64,000 nt of DNA from Phyto melanocephala (GCA_941918925.1 OW799233.1:57131841-57195840); one strand, 5' to 3'. Counted from the first letter of the stretch, positions 46,375 to 57,826 are shown. Notes: generated by a model not told the origin, from the letters alone. Numbers and translations: made by a program.

Positions 46375-46447
46375 AAGCTATGAAAGTACGGAAAATTTGT
46401 GGTTGGTATAAAAGATTCGGCACGGCCGAATATAGTGCTCTTACTTG

Positions 46448-47008
46448 TTTAATTTTTTATTTGCTACAGCTTTTTTTTTCTTTTTTAATAGAAACCATTT
46501 CTCTATTTTTAATATTGAAAACCACAAATACTGTTCTGTGTCCGAGAAACACCAAATTACATGTTTCTATATCTTTAAAACAAACAGAGAGTTTTTGGTT
46601 AGAAGTTACATTTAAACATCGTGGTAATATAAATTCGATTCAGTGAATTTCATTAGGTTTTCTTTCAGAAATATTTGGTGAGGAACCTTTATTAGATAGC
46701 TTGAGTACAGGTGTAAAAAACACAAATATAAAAATAGTTTGAATTCCGTATTACAGAGAAACCAAATAGCTTTTTATCTTTAAAAACTCGTAAAAACCTA
46801 AAACGCAAAAGCTTTGTGTACTGAGAATAAAATAAGCCATAAATGATGAAAATCGATGCACAAATTATAATTAAATTCACAATTAAGTGCGACAAATATT
46901 ATGTAACACATTTATGAACGACATACTTACATTTTCAGGTACAAAACCACAAAGTACATATATTGCGCTAATTGCGGACCATATTAATTAGATCAAATGT
47001 TTTTTTTT
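46448..47008. other. Spacer, nothing recognised
   Basis: T-rich DNA. The 109-codon frame at 46317-46646 starts in the repeat and has no family features. Confidence 0.4.
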
Positions 47009-47180
47009 TCGGAAAATCTTCGTGCGGTGTCTGATGAGCATGGTCAAAGATTCCACCAAGTTATTGTGCACATGGAAATATGATATAACGGCAAGTGGTC
47101 CTTAGAAATGTTAACTGATTTCTGCTGGGAAATCAACCGTGAAACAGAAGAAAACACTTAAAAGAAACGATCTACCAAAT
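47009..47180 (+). pseudogene. DWRLFIDSSK-family protein, C-terminal fragment
   Basis: One frame reads SENLRAVSDEHGQRFHQVIV, HMEI, a stop, then YNGKWSLEMLTDFCWEINRE and TEENT before a stop. SDEHGxRFHQ, YxGKWS and MLxDxCW are the conserved C-terminal blocks of this family, which are missing from the 13.8 kb relic. The fragment ends 19 bases before the TTAA of the piggyBac element. Confidence 0.65.
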
Positions 47181-47198
47181 AGTAATTTTAATGTTATA

Positions 47199-48640
47199 TT
47201 AACCCGTAATAGCCTAGTGGTTCCTTAAGGAACCAACCAACAATATTTAAAAACTCATTCAACGATTACTATAAAATATTGTTGTAATGCTGTACAAACT
47301 GTTCAATGATGCACATGCTACTGTTTGCGTTGATCGATATTTGAAAACAACGTTATTAAAAGCTTGTGTGTTTATTAAAGTGGTTCTTCCTCGCAACAAT
47401 GAAATTTTGTGCTTTTGCTTAAAAACAACAAATTATTTTCGTACAATTTACATTGAAAATGTTGAGAAAAAAAATATTTCCGTTATAATTATAGTGTACA
47501 GAAACGTATGTTAGTATTAAAAAGTTAGTGTGGTTTTATTTTCAGTATTCTTTCTGTATATTCCTGGGTGGTCCCTTGAGGAACCACCAGGCGCTCTTAG
47601 TTAATATTATTTATATATGAAATTATATAGCAACATTATTGTAACGGTCTTTTCTAGTCGATTTTTTTAAATGGCTCGCAGAATTCAATGTTTTCGAACA
47701 GAGCAAAAGCTTTCTGAATATGTCAATTCGTTGGCTTGGGATGAATGTGAAGACGATGTAGATTTCTCTTCTGACGATTTTGAATGTGATGCTCTTCGCG
47801 ATGAAAACATAGAAGATGATAACCAGGCAGAGGAATTGGATGAAACCGATTTAGTGAAAAATTCAGCAAAAGATGTGTTCGATGCAGGGAAGGATAATTC
47901 AGTTTTAGTTAACAAAACTGTAGAATTAAGTGAAAGTCATGCACTAATTATTGGTAATTCTTCCCGATGGCAAGAATATGCAATCATGTTTGAAGGTGTA
48001 TCGATTGACAAAGAGTCACAAGTTTTTAAAAAGCCATTATGGCGAAAAAGTAGTCTTCAGTTATTTTCTAATTGCGTAAAATTTTATGGCGATGACTCTT
48101 TGACACCAGAAATACTTGCATTGGACACACCCTTCCAGTTCTTTTCGTTTTTTATGTTTGATGATATTATTTCAAACATTGTTGTACAGAGTAATCTGTA
48201 TGCTCTACAAAATAATATTGAAAAGCCCCTAAATACAACGCCGGATGAAATTAAGCGGTTTTTAGGAATCAATTACTATATGTCAGTCTTTAAATATCCA
48301 AGCATTCGAACGTATTGGAGTGACTATGGCTTCAGCCCTATTATGGACTGCATGACACGAAATCGTCACAAAACTATTCGTAAATTTTTGCACTATAACA
48401 ATAATGTGACAATGCAGCAGAGCCATCACTCTCAACAAGAATCTACAATATTGGGTTCCAGTTTTGATCGTCTTTATAAATTGCATCCCATAATTTCCGT
48501 ATTGAACAGAAATTTTAAAAAGGTTCCAAAGAGAGCAAGACTTTGCGTTGATGAACAAATTTTTTTCAGAGCAAAAAAAAATATCAGGATATTAACGGTT
48601 AAATTATTAATTTAAGATTTTAGCTTACATAATATAAGTC
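47199..48640 (+). mobile_element. piggyBac-like element, 3' half missing
   Basis: TTAA at 47199-47202 is followed by CCCGTAATAG and CCTAGTGGTTCCTTAAGGAA, a CC(C/T)AGTG motif running into a palindrome. An inverted relative (CCTGGTGGTTCCTCAAGGGA in complement) lies at 47563-47590 and is followed by another TTAA at 47601. The transposase starts 67 bases later. TTAA target and CCC end are diagnostic of piggyBac-type elements. The right end was not found, since the gene is cut near 48600. The 47199-47604 unit might alternatively be a separate TTAA MITE. Confidence 0.65.
47671..48615 (+). pseudogene. piggyBac-like transposase, truncated, 314 codons open
   Basis: Longest open frame of the window. 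An acidic N-terminus (WDECEDDVDFSSDDFECD, residues ~24-40) leads into the piggyBac core: TPFQFFSFFMFDDIISNIVV (~152-171), LNTTPDEIKRFLGINYYMSV (~190-210), SIRTYWSDYGFSPIMDCMTR, HKTIRKFLHYNN, FDRLYKLHPIISVLN and RARLCVDEQI (~288-297). The Asp in CVDEQ is the first catalytic residue. Family members are about 560-600 residues; here the sequence turns into FFRAKKN... and stops at 48615, so the other two Asp and the Cys-rich tail are gone. It has no internal stop, so the break may be recent. ATG at 47671 was chosen as the first in frame after stops. Confidence 0.85.
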
Positions 48641-48700
48641 GTTTAGGTGTAAGATTATTTACTTTTGATATAGATATGTTTTTTTGACCTGTTGATGAAC

Positions 48701-48762
48701 TGCAAGTTTGGTTAAATAATCGAGTCAAGGACCTTGAGCTCGAATATTTAACCAAACTTGCA
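48701..48762. repeat. 62-bp near-perfect palindrome
   Basis: TGCAAGTTTGGTTAAATA (48701-48718) is perfectly complementary to 48745-48762. The 26 bases between contain TCGAG/CTCGA and TCAAGG/CCTTGA, so the unit folds almost completely. It lies 86 bases after the truncated piggyBac frame. Confidence 0.85.
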
Positions 48763-50452
48763 ATTATTTACTTTTGCTAAAATAAATACATACTTATGTA
48801 CGTAATAAATATCTTAATGTCAGTATTTTGTTTATATAAGAATATCTCAAAAACTAGGCGCGATAGAAAGCCCCCATTGGCGGTCAGTGTAATCGCCGAA
48901 AAAAAAATTAAGAGACAGTTAAAAAACAGCATTAATTGGCTTGCAAAAGCTAATGAGGTCAAATAATTCATTGGTGGTATTTGTTTTTCAATCGATAAGA
49001 GAGATATTTTTGATATCAGATGTTATATAAACACCTAGGCTTTGTTAAACATATTCGGAACTTGGGAACTGCGGGATAAAATCTGTAGGTATTACTGACA
49101 TTCAAATCCACAGCTACAAATCCACATACTTCTGTAGTAGGGTTTTTAAGCCAATGTTTGCATAATCGTATACAACAATTTAACATGTGGTAAGACAAAG
49201 TTATCGAAGATTGCCACTAACATTCTGGTATTAAAGAATTAAATTAAAAACCTAACTAATGACCACTCTACGATACTTTTCTAAGCATACGGAATAAATA
49301 AAGAGTCAAATGATATTGCTAAGTTGGTGACGTCTAAATTAAGTGTCTTCTTCTTTCACTTGAGCGTGGTACCCTCCAGCTCCCGCGTACTAGAGTGCCA
49401 ACAGATATGTATATCTTGATGCCTCCTGATAGCATTGGAACGTCCAACTAGAAAAAATTTCTAGAGTATGCATTAGCAAACTTATTTTAATCAATACCTT
49501 AATCGTCTGGTAAACATGCACGGATTCCTCTTTTATTTTAAAGGATTTGGTAAATGTTATATAAGATATGATATGACAGAATATAACACTGTTAACTGTA
49601 AAATTTAAAATAAAGCTGAAAAACATTATTTGTATAAAAATGTTTTTTCTTGTCCTTGTCCAAATGTAAAAATTTATTATGAACATGGGATATAATGTAC
49701 ATAGTAGGGAGGTTGAACGGCACTGAATTGCGCATACCGGGATTTTTTTGGGATTCAGGAGATAACGAACTTTAATAAAGGAATTCACGGAATTTGAGTA
49801 AACTAATTCATATTCATAGTTATTAAATAATAAAATGGCAAACAATTAATATAAATAGCATTTAAAGGATACAAACTGAAATAATTTTATAGTATTCTTA
49901 TTGAATAAGAGACTAAACAAATGAGCAATTAATTTTTGAAATGGTGTAATTCCTTTCACATTAGTTTTGATATTTTCAAGTTCGCGTTTCAATGCATTCG
50001 AAATATTTAAAAATGGCCTGCAAAAAATAGCATGTTAAGGCCATGACTGACTATCAGATTTAGTCGTTGGATATGTAAAATTGTATTGATTTTTTCGACA
50101 AGTGTGTGCGATTTGATAATCTTTTGTAAATTTTCATGAAATATTAGTTTCTGTGCGATCAGAGTTGCTTTTTGTGAAACAGCTGTACAATAGAATTGTT
50201 TTTGCATCTTTTTTGTTTGACAGTATGGCATCCAATCACACATTTTGTTGCCATTTTCTCATGTAGGACAGAACTCTATCAGATTTTTATTTGACATAAT
50301 CGCGCAACTTTGTAGGATAGTCAGTCATGGTCTTAAAAGTATAGAATATGGAACACTTTATAAATATTAATTCAAATGGCATTCAACTACTTTCAAAATT
50401 AACGGCCCAAATATGTATAAAAAACAAACTTATCTATCTTATCTTAAATAGG
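48763..50452. other. Spacer with one unassigned open frame
   Basis: AT-rich DNA without recognised repeats apart from short runs. The only long frame is 49390-49845 (minus), listed separately. Confidence 0.4.
49390..49845 (-). other. 151-codon open frame, hydrophobic, unassigned
   Basis: Reads as a hydrophobic protein with likely membrane segments (LCTLYPMFIINFYIW, MFFSFILNFTVNSVIF, IKVLIKISLLMHTLEIFSSW). The last part weakly recalls the sixth helix of Methuselah-like receptors, but no diagnostic residues, signal peptide or neighbouring exon supports that. In T-rich DNA such hydrophobic frames arise by chance. I lean towards non-coding. Confidence 0.12.
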
Positions 50453-50580
50453 TTTTTCATACCCCCACCAAAAAATGTCATTCCGTTTGTAACACATCAA
50501 AATGCCCATTTTACACCCCATTAAGTATATATTTTCTGAGTCCTGGTTTCATTTTAGGACGATTTAGCTATGTCAGGCTG
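50453..50580 (-). repeat. Family A 3' end fragment (minus)
   Basis: CATACCCCCACCAAAAAATG, TCATTCCGTTTGTAACACAT and CCCCATTAAGTATATATTTT match the last ~130 bases of family A. Confidence 0.65.
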
Positions 50581-52303
50581 TTTTTAAATTTCTTTTAACA
50601 TAAATTAGAGGGCAGCATCGGCTTTATATAGATTCATATAACTGCGGCAAAAGGCTTCATCTGTTATCTTTATTGGGTTCAAAATAACTATTATTTGCTT
50701 TAGTATAGCGCATTCTCATAATATATTTGAAATATATTAATGGTGTGTTAATATACAATACATATATATTTTCCAAATTAAAAAAAATTGTGAGCTCATT
50801 TTTTGTTGGCGAAACATTTTTGCACACTTTTCAATCAGTAGTTTATTGTGAAATTTATCATCTAAATCACCATTTGTTTCACTAACCCATTATAATCATC
50901 TGATGAAGATGTTTAATTTTCACTTGCACAACTAAAAGCGTTATCAAAAACATAATGCATGTCTACTATTCCCAAAGAATATTTTAGCAACTTGTGACAT
51001 AAAATATGAAACTTGAAATTACATTTAAAATGTTAAGGGTTTGACGTTATCAAGTTTGACTTTATTTCAATGTGAAAAGTTTTAATTTTATTGCAATATA
51101 ATTGTATAAAAATACTAATACATACACATAAATATTTATGTACATACATATCGTTGTTCGCAAGTTATTGTGTTCTATGTGACACATAAAACATATACAT
51201 ACCTATAGAACACAATAATTTAAGAACGACGATATGTATAAGTGTTTGTTGTTTTAGTTGCAAAAAAGTAAAATTCAAATAAATTAACGTTTAAATGTTT
51301 ATTACAAATACATAAATGGAATTTTGAATTAGACGCTTAATTATTTATACAAGTTTCCCTTGTGAACCTGTTAAAAAATATTTCATTTTATTATTTCTGG
51401 TTCTAATGCATACTACTTTTTACTTAACGTTTCTTACCAGAGATGAATAAAAAAAAAATTGTATCTAGTGCATTGTCCAAGTTGTAAAGTTATTTTTAAT
51501 TAACTATCCTAATTATGTATCCTATGGGGATAAGTAGGATAGAGGAAATGTGCAAAACTGACATTACAATTTAATATGTCCAAAAAGGAAGAAAAAAAAA
51601 AACAAAAGAACGAATAAGTAAAAACATTTGCTAACGTAATTTTAATGAAATATTTTGTTAACAGCGAAAAGGAATCATCTACATGATTATGATGAAGAAA
51701 CTGAAAAGTTACATTTGGAAGAAAAGAATAAAAAAATTAAAAAGATTTTAAAAACTTAAAAAAAGGAAATTATGTGTGCATTTAAAATAAAACGTATTTA
51801 AGTATATTTCTATTTTTTTTTTTTGCTAATTAGATCAAAGTTTACATAGGCAAAAACAGCGCAATGCAAAGCAAACAACTGATTTTTTCTAAATTTATTA
51901 TTTGTTGACAAAAACAAGAAGCGTGTGTATGGACAGGTTGACGTAAAGTAAACGAAATTATTTGAAAACACTATTTAATATTGGACAAATACATAAAATA
52001 AAAGGTTCCAACCTTTAAAATTGTTGTTTCAAACTGAAATACATGTGACCTTCTCCGAGAAAATGGACCTAGTGTGTCGAAAAACGGGTTTGGACTTAAG
52101 AGTGGATTCTGGTACCCAAAAAGGTGTAGAATAAGATGAAATGAGTTAGATTTGTGGGAAAATCGATAGAGATGAGAAAAACATTATCATAACAAACAGA
52201 GCAGCAACAATAGCAAAGGTATTGTCAAACTAAAAGCGAAAAAAATACGTCACCACATAGGCATGACGTCACCAAAGTCGGCACCCAATCATAACTAACC
52301 ATA
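50581..52303. other. Spacer containing one hairpin
   Basis: Mostly AT-rich. Apart from the hairpin at 51144-51239 I see nothing coding. About 52040-52100 (GAAAATGGACCTAGTGTGTC) is partly repeated inverted at about 53355-53400, so the hAT element lies between the arms of an older foldback. Confidence 0.4.
51144..51239 (+). ncRNA. Hairpin with 36-bp stem, precursor-like
   Basis: 51144-51179 pairs with 51204-51239 across a 24-nt loop. Of 36 positions I count 31 Watson-Crick pairs, 3 G-U pairs (if transcribed from the plus strand) and one 2-nt mismatch. The arms contain CATATCGTTGTTCGCAAG and ACACAATAATTTAAGAACGA. Length and loop resemble a primary microRNA hairpin; a small MITE is the alternative. 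No expression evidence. Confidence 0.35.
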
Positions 52304-53287
52304 CAGTGTTGCCATAAGATGATAGAGAAAAAGTGCAAAACCTCGGAAAAGAAAGTGTTAAAATGTTCTACAGTCCAAAAAGAAAAGTGCTACAATTTTG
52401 CAATATTGTTTTTTTAAAACATTTAAAATTAAATATACTTTTTTAATATAATAATTTGCAACATATTTATATATACTTATATTTTGTTAAATTAAATTCA
52501 ATTTTATTAATATTATATTTACACAAAAAAAATGGTCAACAATTACTCAAATGTGGTAAGAAGAAGGTAACAAGTTCAATCATATAATTTTCTTCACATA
52601 CCATTCATTCATTCTTTTTCAGATGAATCAATTTTAATCAAAACATCGTCCTATATATTGATGTTATAGCAACATACGTTATTTAGTTTTACGCTTTCCC
52701 TTATACGTATAACAGTACATAAAAGTTGTGTGTTCATTTTTGTTCTAAATTTTGGTTTCTTTTTAAGCCCATTAAACTAAATAAACGCTCCACTTCAGCG
52801 TTTGAAAATGATAAAACCAAAAGAGACAGCACAAAATCCGATAATTCCTTAAAAGCATTTTCATTAATTGAATTTCTAAATTGGTTTACTTGACTCCAGA
52901 GCTCCGTAGTATCCATATTGGTCTTCAGTTATATAGCTCCACTGATTGTGGATTTTTTCCATTTCAATTAAGCTATAATTCATATCTTCTAAGATATAAG
53001 TAATAGGTGCCTTAATTATTATTAATATCTATTGAATTAGATAATATAATAATGAATTATATATATTTTACCAGCTATATCCTTTACAAGAAAGAAAATA
53101 TCAAATAAAATTTACATATAAAAAATAATTGATTGCATTTAAATTTTATATGAAAAAAGTGAACAAAATGCCGGATTATTATTAAAAAGTGCTAAACTAG
53201 CACTTAGCACTTTTTTGAAAATCTTGTGTGCTAACTTAAGCAAAAAATGCTAAATCTAGCATAAAAAGTGCTAAAATGGCAAGCCTG
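52304..53287 (-). mobile_element. hAT element, internally deleted, with ends and worn target duplication
   Basis: Left end CAGTGTTGCCATAAG and right end (complement) CAGGCTTGCCATTTTAG are hAT-type inverted repeats. The flanks TAACCATA (52296-52303) and AAGCCATA (53288-53295) agree at 6 of 8 bases. AGTGCTA/TAGCACT motifs cluster near both ends (about 52340-52395 and 53195-53275), as subterminal transposase sites do. About 984 bp in all. Confidence 0.7.
52734..52998 (-). pseudogene. hAT transposase C-terminus
   Basis: On the minus strand LEDMNYSLIEMEKIHNQWSY (about 52990-52930) leads, after a frame change, to ELWSQVNQFRNSINENAFKE and LLVLSFSNAEVERLFSLMGL, then KRNQN and a stop near 52734. SxxxVERLFS is the hAT dimerisation motif. 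Only this last exon-sized piece remains, inside the 984-bp element. It belongs to the same broad branch as the 34.0-35.0 kb relic but is not the same copy. Confidence 0.75.
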
Positions 53288-54649
53288 AAGCCATACCAAA
53301 TCGCATCTCCCAACTGAAGGTGTGTTCACAGTGATAATTTGTTTTTTTCAAAACTTCATTTTCACACACTAGGTCCCTTTTAACAGAGAAGTTCACACAT
53401 ATGCTTTTGCAAATAGAGGAGAAAAAGATACTAGACATTTTTGTCGTTGCCAATTTATACTTATATTTATAAATGATTTTCATAGAAGTATTTTAGTGTC
53501 CCTTAACTTCAGGCAATACTTAAACATGCAGATAGACTCCTATTAGAATTCTGATGAAACCGCTGTGTCCATGTAATTACCTTAGCAGAATTTTTTTTTT
53601 TTTTGTTTGGTTGATTAAAATATCTTTTGTTAATTAGAAATTTAAATAACAACAAAAAGTTAACGGCTTTTTTTTTCATTTTGTTTGGTAGGTACTCATG
53701 TAAGAATTCTTATGTATGTCTGTATTCATAAGTTTTGCTTAATTAAGAGTGTGTAGCAAAAAATCCCTTTTAATAGACATTTCGCAAACAAAACGTTATT
53801 TTTCTTTAAAGAATGTGCCAAGGTCAAATATTTGTACAAGAGTAAGTAAAAATACAGTCACTGACCCCATATAGTGCAGAATAATTTTAAAAGGTACATA
53901 TACATATAAGTATGAATGTAATAAATAAGTTGTTAGAAAAAAATCTACATGGGAAAAAATTATATAAAATGTTTACCGCAAGGAACATTCGGAACCACAA
54001 ATTTGTATTTAATTTTGTTTAAGTAAAATTCAATTTCAAAGTACGTTTGGATTCCGGGCTACTCGTGTCAGGAGAGTTAAGGTTAAGCAGGCGACGTGTT
54101 ACACAATTAGTTTTACTAGATTTAAATTTTATTAGTTTAGCTAACATTATTTTAATTTACATTTTAATTCCTATTTACATTGTATAATTTTTTTTTAAAC
54201 AAATCTAGCTTCTATTTAATAAACTTTGGCAACATTGAAATTCTAAACACTACACAACAAGGCATATTCAAACAGGTAACCTCTTAGCAACAGCTGATAG
54301 GGAAGCTTTATGTCAAACATTTTTTATTCGCCTTTGTTTTGCTTAGTAATGCATTGATGGAAAAGGAGATTTTCGGTTTGGTATTTAATAATTACTTATC
54401 TAAAGTTTACTTCTTTGATAACAAATGTTCTAAGTTTATTTATATTTTCTGTTTATACAGACACCCTTGGTCATGGGTTTCTCAAATATATACCTTTTTA
54501 TACCCTTTTTTCACCATATTTTTACCACAAAAATTAAACATTTTTAACCAAAGAATAATTTATAGGTACTTTTGTCACAGTTTGTAGATATAATATAACT
54601 CTAGAGATATTCGTGAAAATTTTTGAATAAAACACGCTCTAATCGGTAA
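53288..54649. other. AT-rich spacer, nothing recognised
   Basis: Long T and A runs; no coding frame with family features. Short frames at 53271-53483 and 54339-54587 look like chance. Confidence 0.45.
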
Positions 54650-55229
54650 AGTTATAGGCAAAAAACCTTTTTTAAAAATATACATAGATTCCAAAAATTT
54701 ACAAATTTAATTTACAAAAAATAAATTTTTTCAGCTTCCAGACAACCGGGAGATTCAGTATTGGTATCATCTGAAAGGACTTGACTAGTGCAAAATAAGC
54801 ACTATAAAAAAGTTAAAATTCATGTTGGCCGCAACTACAAAATGGCAATAAATTTATATATGGCCCAAATCTGGTATTTAAAAATTTAACTTCTTGAACA
54901 CCCTCAATATTGGTATCAAATGAAATGGCCTGACCAGTAGAATACAGTAAATAATTCAAAAATGTAAAATCCAAGATGGCGTCTAAAACAAAATAGCGGA
55001 TCACATTTTTTTAACCCCAACAATATGGGTATCAAATTAAGGGGCTTGACTAGTAGAATACAGTTAACTACGTAAAAATTCCAAAATCAAGCGTTACGTC
55101 GAAGATAATAAGGAAAAATGGCGTATAATATGAATTATAGGTTAAGCTACGATGTAGGATTATACCTATGTACATGATGGTGAAGGGTATTATCAGATTC
55201 GGCAAGGACGAATATAGCACTCTTACTTG
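54650..55229 (+). mobile_element. Family C dispersed repeat, copy 2
   Basis: Same body as 6940-7489: TATTGGTATCATCTGAAAGG, ATGTTGGCCGCAACTACAAA, ATCCAAGATGGCGTCTAAAA, TACGTCGAAGATAATAAGG, ending GAAGGGTATTATCAGATTCG, GCAAGGACGAATATAGCAC, TCTTACTTG. Differences are scattered substitutions and small indels. Confidence 0.75.
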
Positions 55230-56070
55230 TTTAATAGTATAGTTTTTTTTGAAAAAAAATCAACTGAAAAGTTGCTATTTTGCATCAATTCGTCATTGCA
55301 TACACTTGTATGAATATTCCTTGATACAAACTTTCACGATGTTTATAAATGAATATTTTTATGATCTAAATTGCTTGTAATATTCTCGATCTGGTGTCAC
55401 ACTATGAGCAACCTAAAGCAATGAGTAGTAGTTGGTTATACATAAGACGTACTTAAGTAAATATCAAGTAGAATTGAAACAATAGTGAAATAATAAATCA
55501 GATTTTGAAATAAAAGAAACCATCGTTTATAAGAGGTAGATACGTGATATTATGTTTCAGAAAATTGGACCAATAACGTTATACCTGAGGAGACATCGTG
55601 CGTCATTACGCCTCTATTAATTTTAATATAGGCTAATACATTGGAAAAATAATCCCTTATTATATTCACGAGATACAATTTACGTCTCTGTGAACCCCAT
55701 TTAGGACACAAGTCCAAATCTTTTATTTAGTTCATTGTTTCATGTACATACATCAAGGTATTTCTTGCAGATAATTGCAACAGCAATTTTCTATTTCACA
55801 ATAGTTCAAGTTGAACAGAATAAAATTTATTTTGACTGAGCTGCTTAAGCCTTCCTGCAGACTGGACAAATGTAGCTCCCAACTTTGCTGAAACTTTGTC
55901 AATATACTAATTTTTATTTTATTATTGAACTTTAACTGTTTTAAAGACTTTATTATTTTTATTTTGGCTGTAGTTCATTTTAATACTAACTTTCTAATCA
56001 TTAAATGAAGAAATCAATTTTTATTTGTGATAATGAAAGAATATGTATATTGGAAAAGTAAGTTTTAATC
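55230..56070. other. Spacer, nothing recognised
   Basis: AT-rich DNA with no open gene or repeat that I can place. Confidence 0.4.
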
Positions 56071-56139
56071 CCGACACCAGTCGAGTAGAATGCATTTTCG
56101 AAACCAGCTACGGTTTCATCATCAGCACTCTTTGATCGG
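56071..56139 (-). ncRNA. Hammerhead ribozyme-like motif, copy 3
   Basis: On the minus strand: outer stem CCGAT with GTCGG, inner stem GAGTG with TACTC (one G-U), core CTGATGA, stem II GAAACC-GTAGCT-GGTTTC, GAAA, then AATGCATTC. The core is intact. About 45 upstream bases (GAGTTAAATAGATGATATTT, ACATCCAACACTA) are shared with copy 1, so a longer repeat carries the motif. Confidence 0.6.
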
Positions 56140-56310
56140 AATGTCTTAGTGTTGGATGTAAATATCATCTATTTAACTCACAAGTTTATACGAAAATTGA
56201 TTTTGTAAATTAAACTTCACTACAAATTCATATTTTTGCTGTAGTGAAAGAGAACGAAATTTACCAAACTTAAGCTTTTCCCCTTTTTGTTGTTCTTTTC
56301 AATTATCACA

Positions 56311-57300
56311 TTTTAATACCCGCCACCAAAAAAAAATGGTGGGGGTATATTCATTTTCTCATTCCATTTGTAACACATCGAAATATCCATTTTAGACCCC
56401 ATAAAGTATATATATTCTGAATCGGGGTTTGATTTTATGACGGTCTAGCTATGTCCGTCCGTCCGTCTGTATAAGCACGATAGAGGTCGCACCGAAAAAA
56501 GCTAGGGGGCCAGAATCTTTCTTATAGATAAGGTTTGTTTGGCATTGAAACTGGGCTAAATCGGAATATTAGGAAGACAGTTATAGCTCGTAAAGCAAGA
56601 TTAGGTCGAAAAAACCGTGTCCTTTGATCATCGAATAGAATGGAATTGTGTCCAAACGCATTAACGTAGACTCAAGAAACTTCGAATATATATTTCTTTA
56701 GTCAAAAGAATATTTCTCCCTAAAAATTGCTTTAATCTATGCATTAGGAAAAGAGTTATCGATCAAAATGTACGAAAATTTATACCGCACAGTGTATTTT
56801 TCGGTATATTTAAAAACAAAAACGTCATAAAAGAAACAAAATTTGATGTACGACTCTGAACTTTTGCATACATGGCTCTTTGGTCAAATGCTTTGTTCTT
56901 ACGGAAAAAAAATGTGACACGCCCACTTTTACGCCCACCTCCTATATAACGTCTAACCTTAAATTCATATAATTTCTCTATTAATAAAGATTTTGGAATA
57001 ATAAAGGACTATATTGAAACATCTAAGCTGCATTATTAAAAATAATTTCGACACGCCTACTATTACAATTTAATAGCTCATAAAAGAGCTACGATAAGAA
57101 AATTTGCTACAGATATCCTTCTAGTCAATGTCATTGTTATACAGGAAAATTTAGGTGACACACCTATTTTAACGCCTACCTCCCATATAATGGTTTATCT
57201 TAAATTCATGTAATTTCTCTATTGACAAAGTTTTTGGGTAAATAAAGGACTAAATTGAAACATCTAAGTTGCATTCATTAGTAGAAACAACTTCAACACG
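56311..57300 (-). mobile_element. Family A repeat (minus), cut off by a gene fragment
   Basis: Starts TTTTAATACCCGCCACCA, has TCCGTCCGTCCGTCTG, two sub-repeats (GACACGCCCACTTTTACGCC, CACACCTATTTTAACGCC) and stops at AACTTCAACACG, where other copies continue CCTACTTTAACGCC. From 57301 the sequence is the DWRLFIDSSK-family fragment. Confidence 0.75.
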
Positions 57301-57826
57301 TCCTGGATTAAACAGACAACAATTGAAAACAAAAGTATACACTGCTGCATTTACTGCCACACTTCCAGTGCAACGCCCTGCTGATACCGATGCACCTAAA
57401 CCTCCGAGTGCGGATACTGTGTCCCTGCTAGCCGAAACCGTTTTCACCAATCCGACCAATTTGGATGATGCTGATTGGATACCCGATATTGAAAATAGTG
57501 CACCACAACCGCTACCACAAATCGAAATGGATTACATTGTGGCCAAGCTGGGACTATCACAACACGACTCCGAATGGCTGACATCATTTTTGAAGAGAAG
57601 AAAACTCACACAGCAAAATGTCAGCGCAACATCATACCGACAACGCCAAGCTGATTTTCAGAAATTTTATTCCGTTGACGAAGCAAATACGTTCACGTAC
57701 GGCCATGATATCCCAGGTTTAGTGAAAAAATTGGGAATGGATTATATCGCTGGCGACTGGCGTTTATTCATCGATGGTTCAGTTACTAGTTTGAAGGCTG
57801 TACTGCTGCACAAAAAATTTTTTTAA
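57301..57826 (+). pseudogene. DWRLFIDSSK-family protein, N-terminal to middle fragment
   Basis: An open frame (apparent start 57269, but its first ~11 codons are family A sequence) reads through a Pro/Ala/Asp-rich region (RPADTDAPKPPSADTVSLLA), then DYIVAKLGLSQHDSEWLTSF, LKRRKL, ADFQKFYSVDEANTFTYGHD, IPGLVKKLGMDYIAGDWRLF and IDGSVTSLKAVLLH. It stops at KKFF where the next repeat begins. It has no stop or shift over ~170 codons and better base composition than its surroundings, so it is a younger piece than the other three fragments. Zinc-binding N-terminus and the second half are absent. Confidence 0.7.

Larger units (their letters stand above)
43679..46447 (-). mobile_element. Family A repeat (minus) with two nested insertions
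   Basis: 43679-44856 runs from TTTTATACCCGCCAACA through the CCGTCTGT tract and two sub-repeats to TTTTGTGCTATAAAT. The 5' end with intact cap (GGTATAAAAGATTCGGCACG, GCCGAATATAGTGCTC, TTACTTG) resumes at 46375-46447. Between them is a CCCGGG element (44857-46374), which itself contains a family B copy (45478-46333). This gives a three-step order of insertion: A, then CCCGGG, then B. Confidence 0.8.

Noticed and set aside
50890..50930. CTGATGA at 50893 as a fourth hammerhead
   Set aside because: No GAAA, no stem II palindrome and no stem I partner follow.
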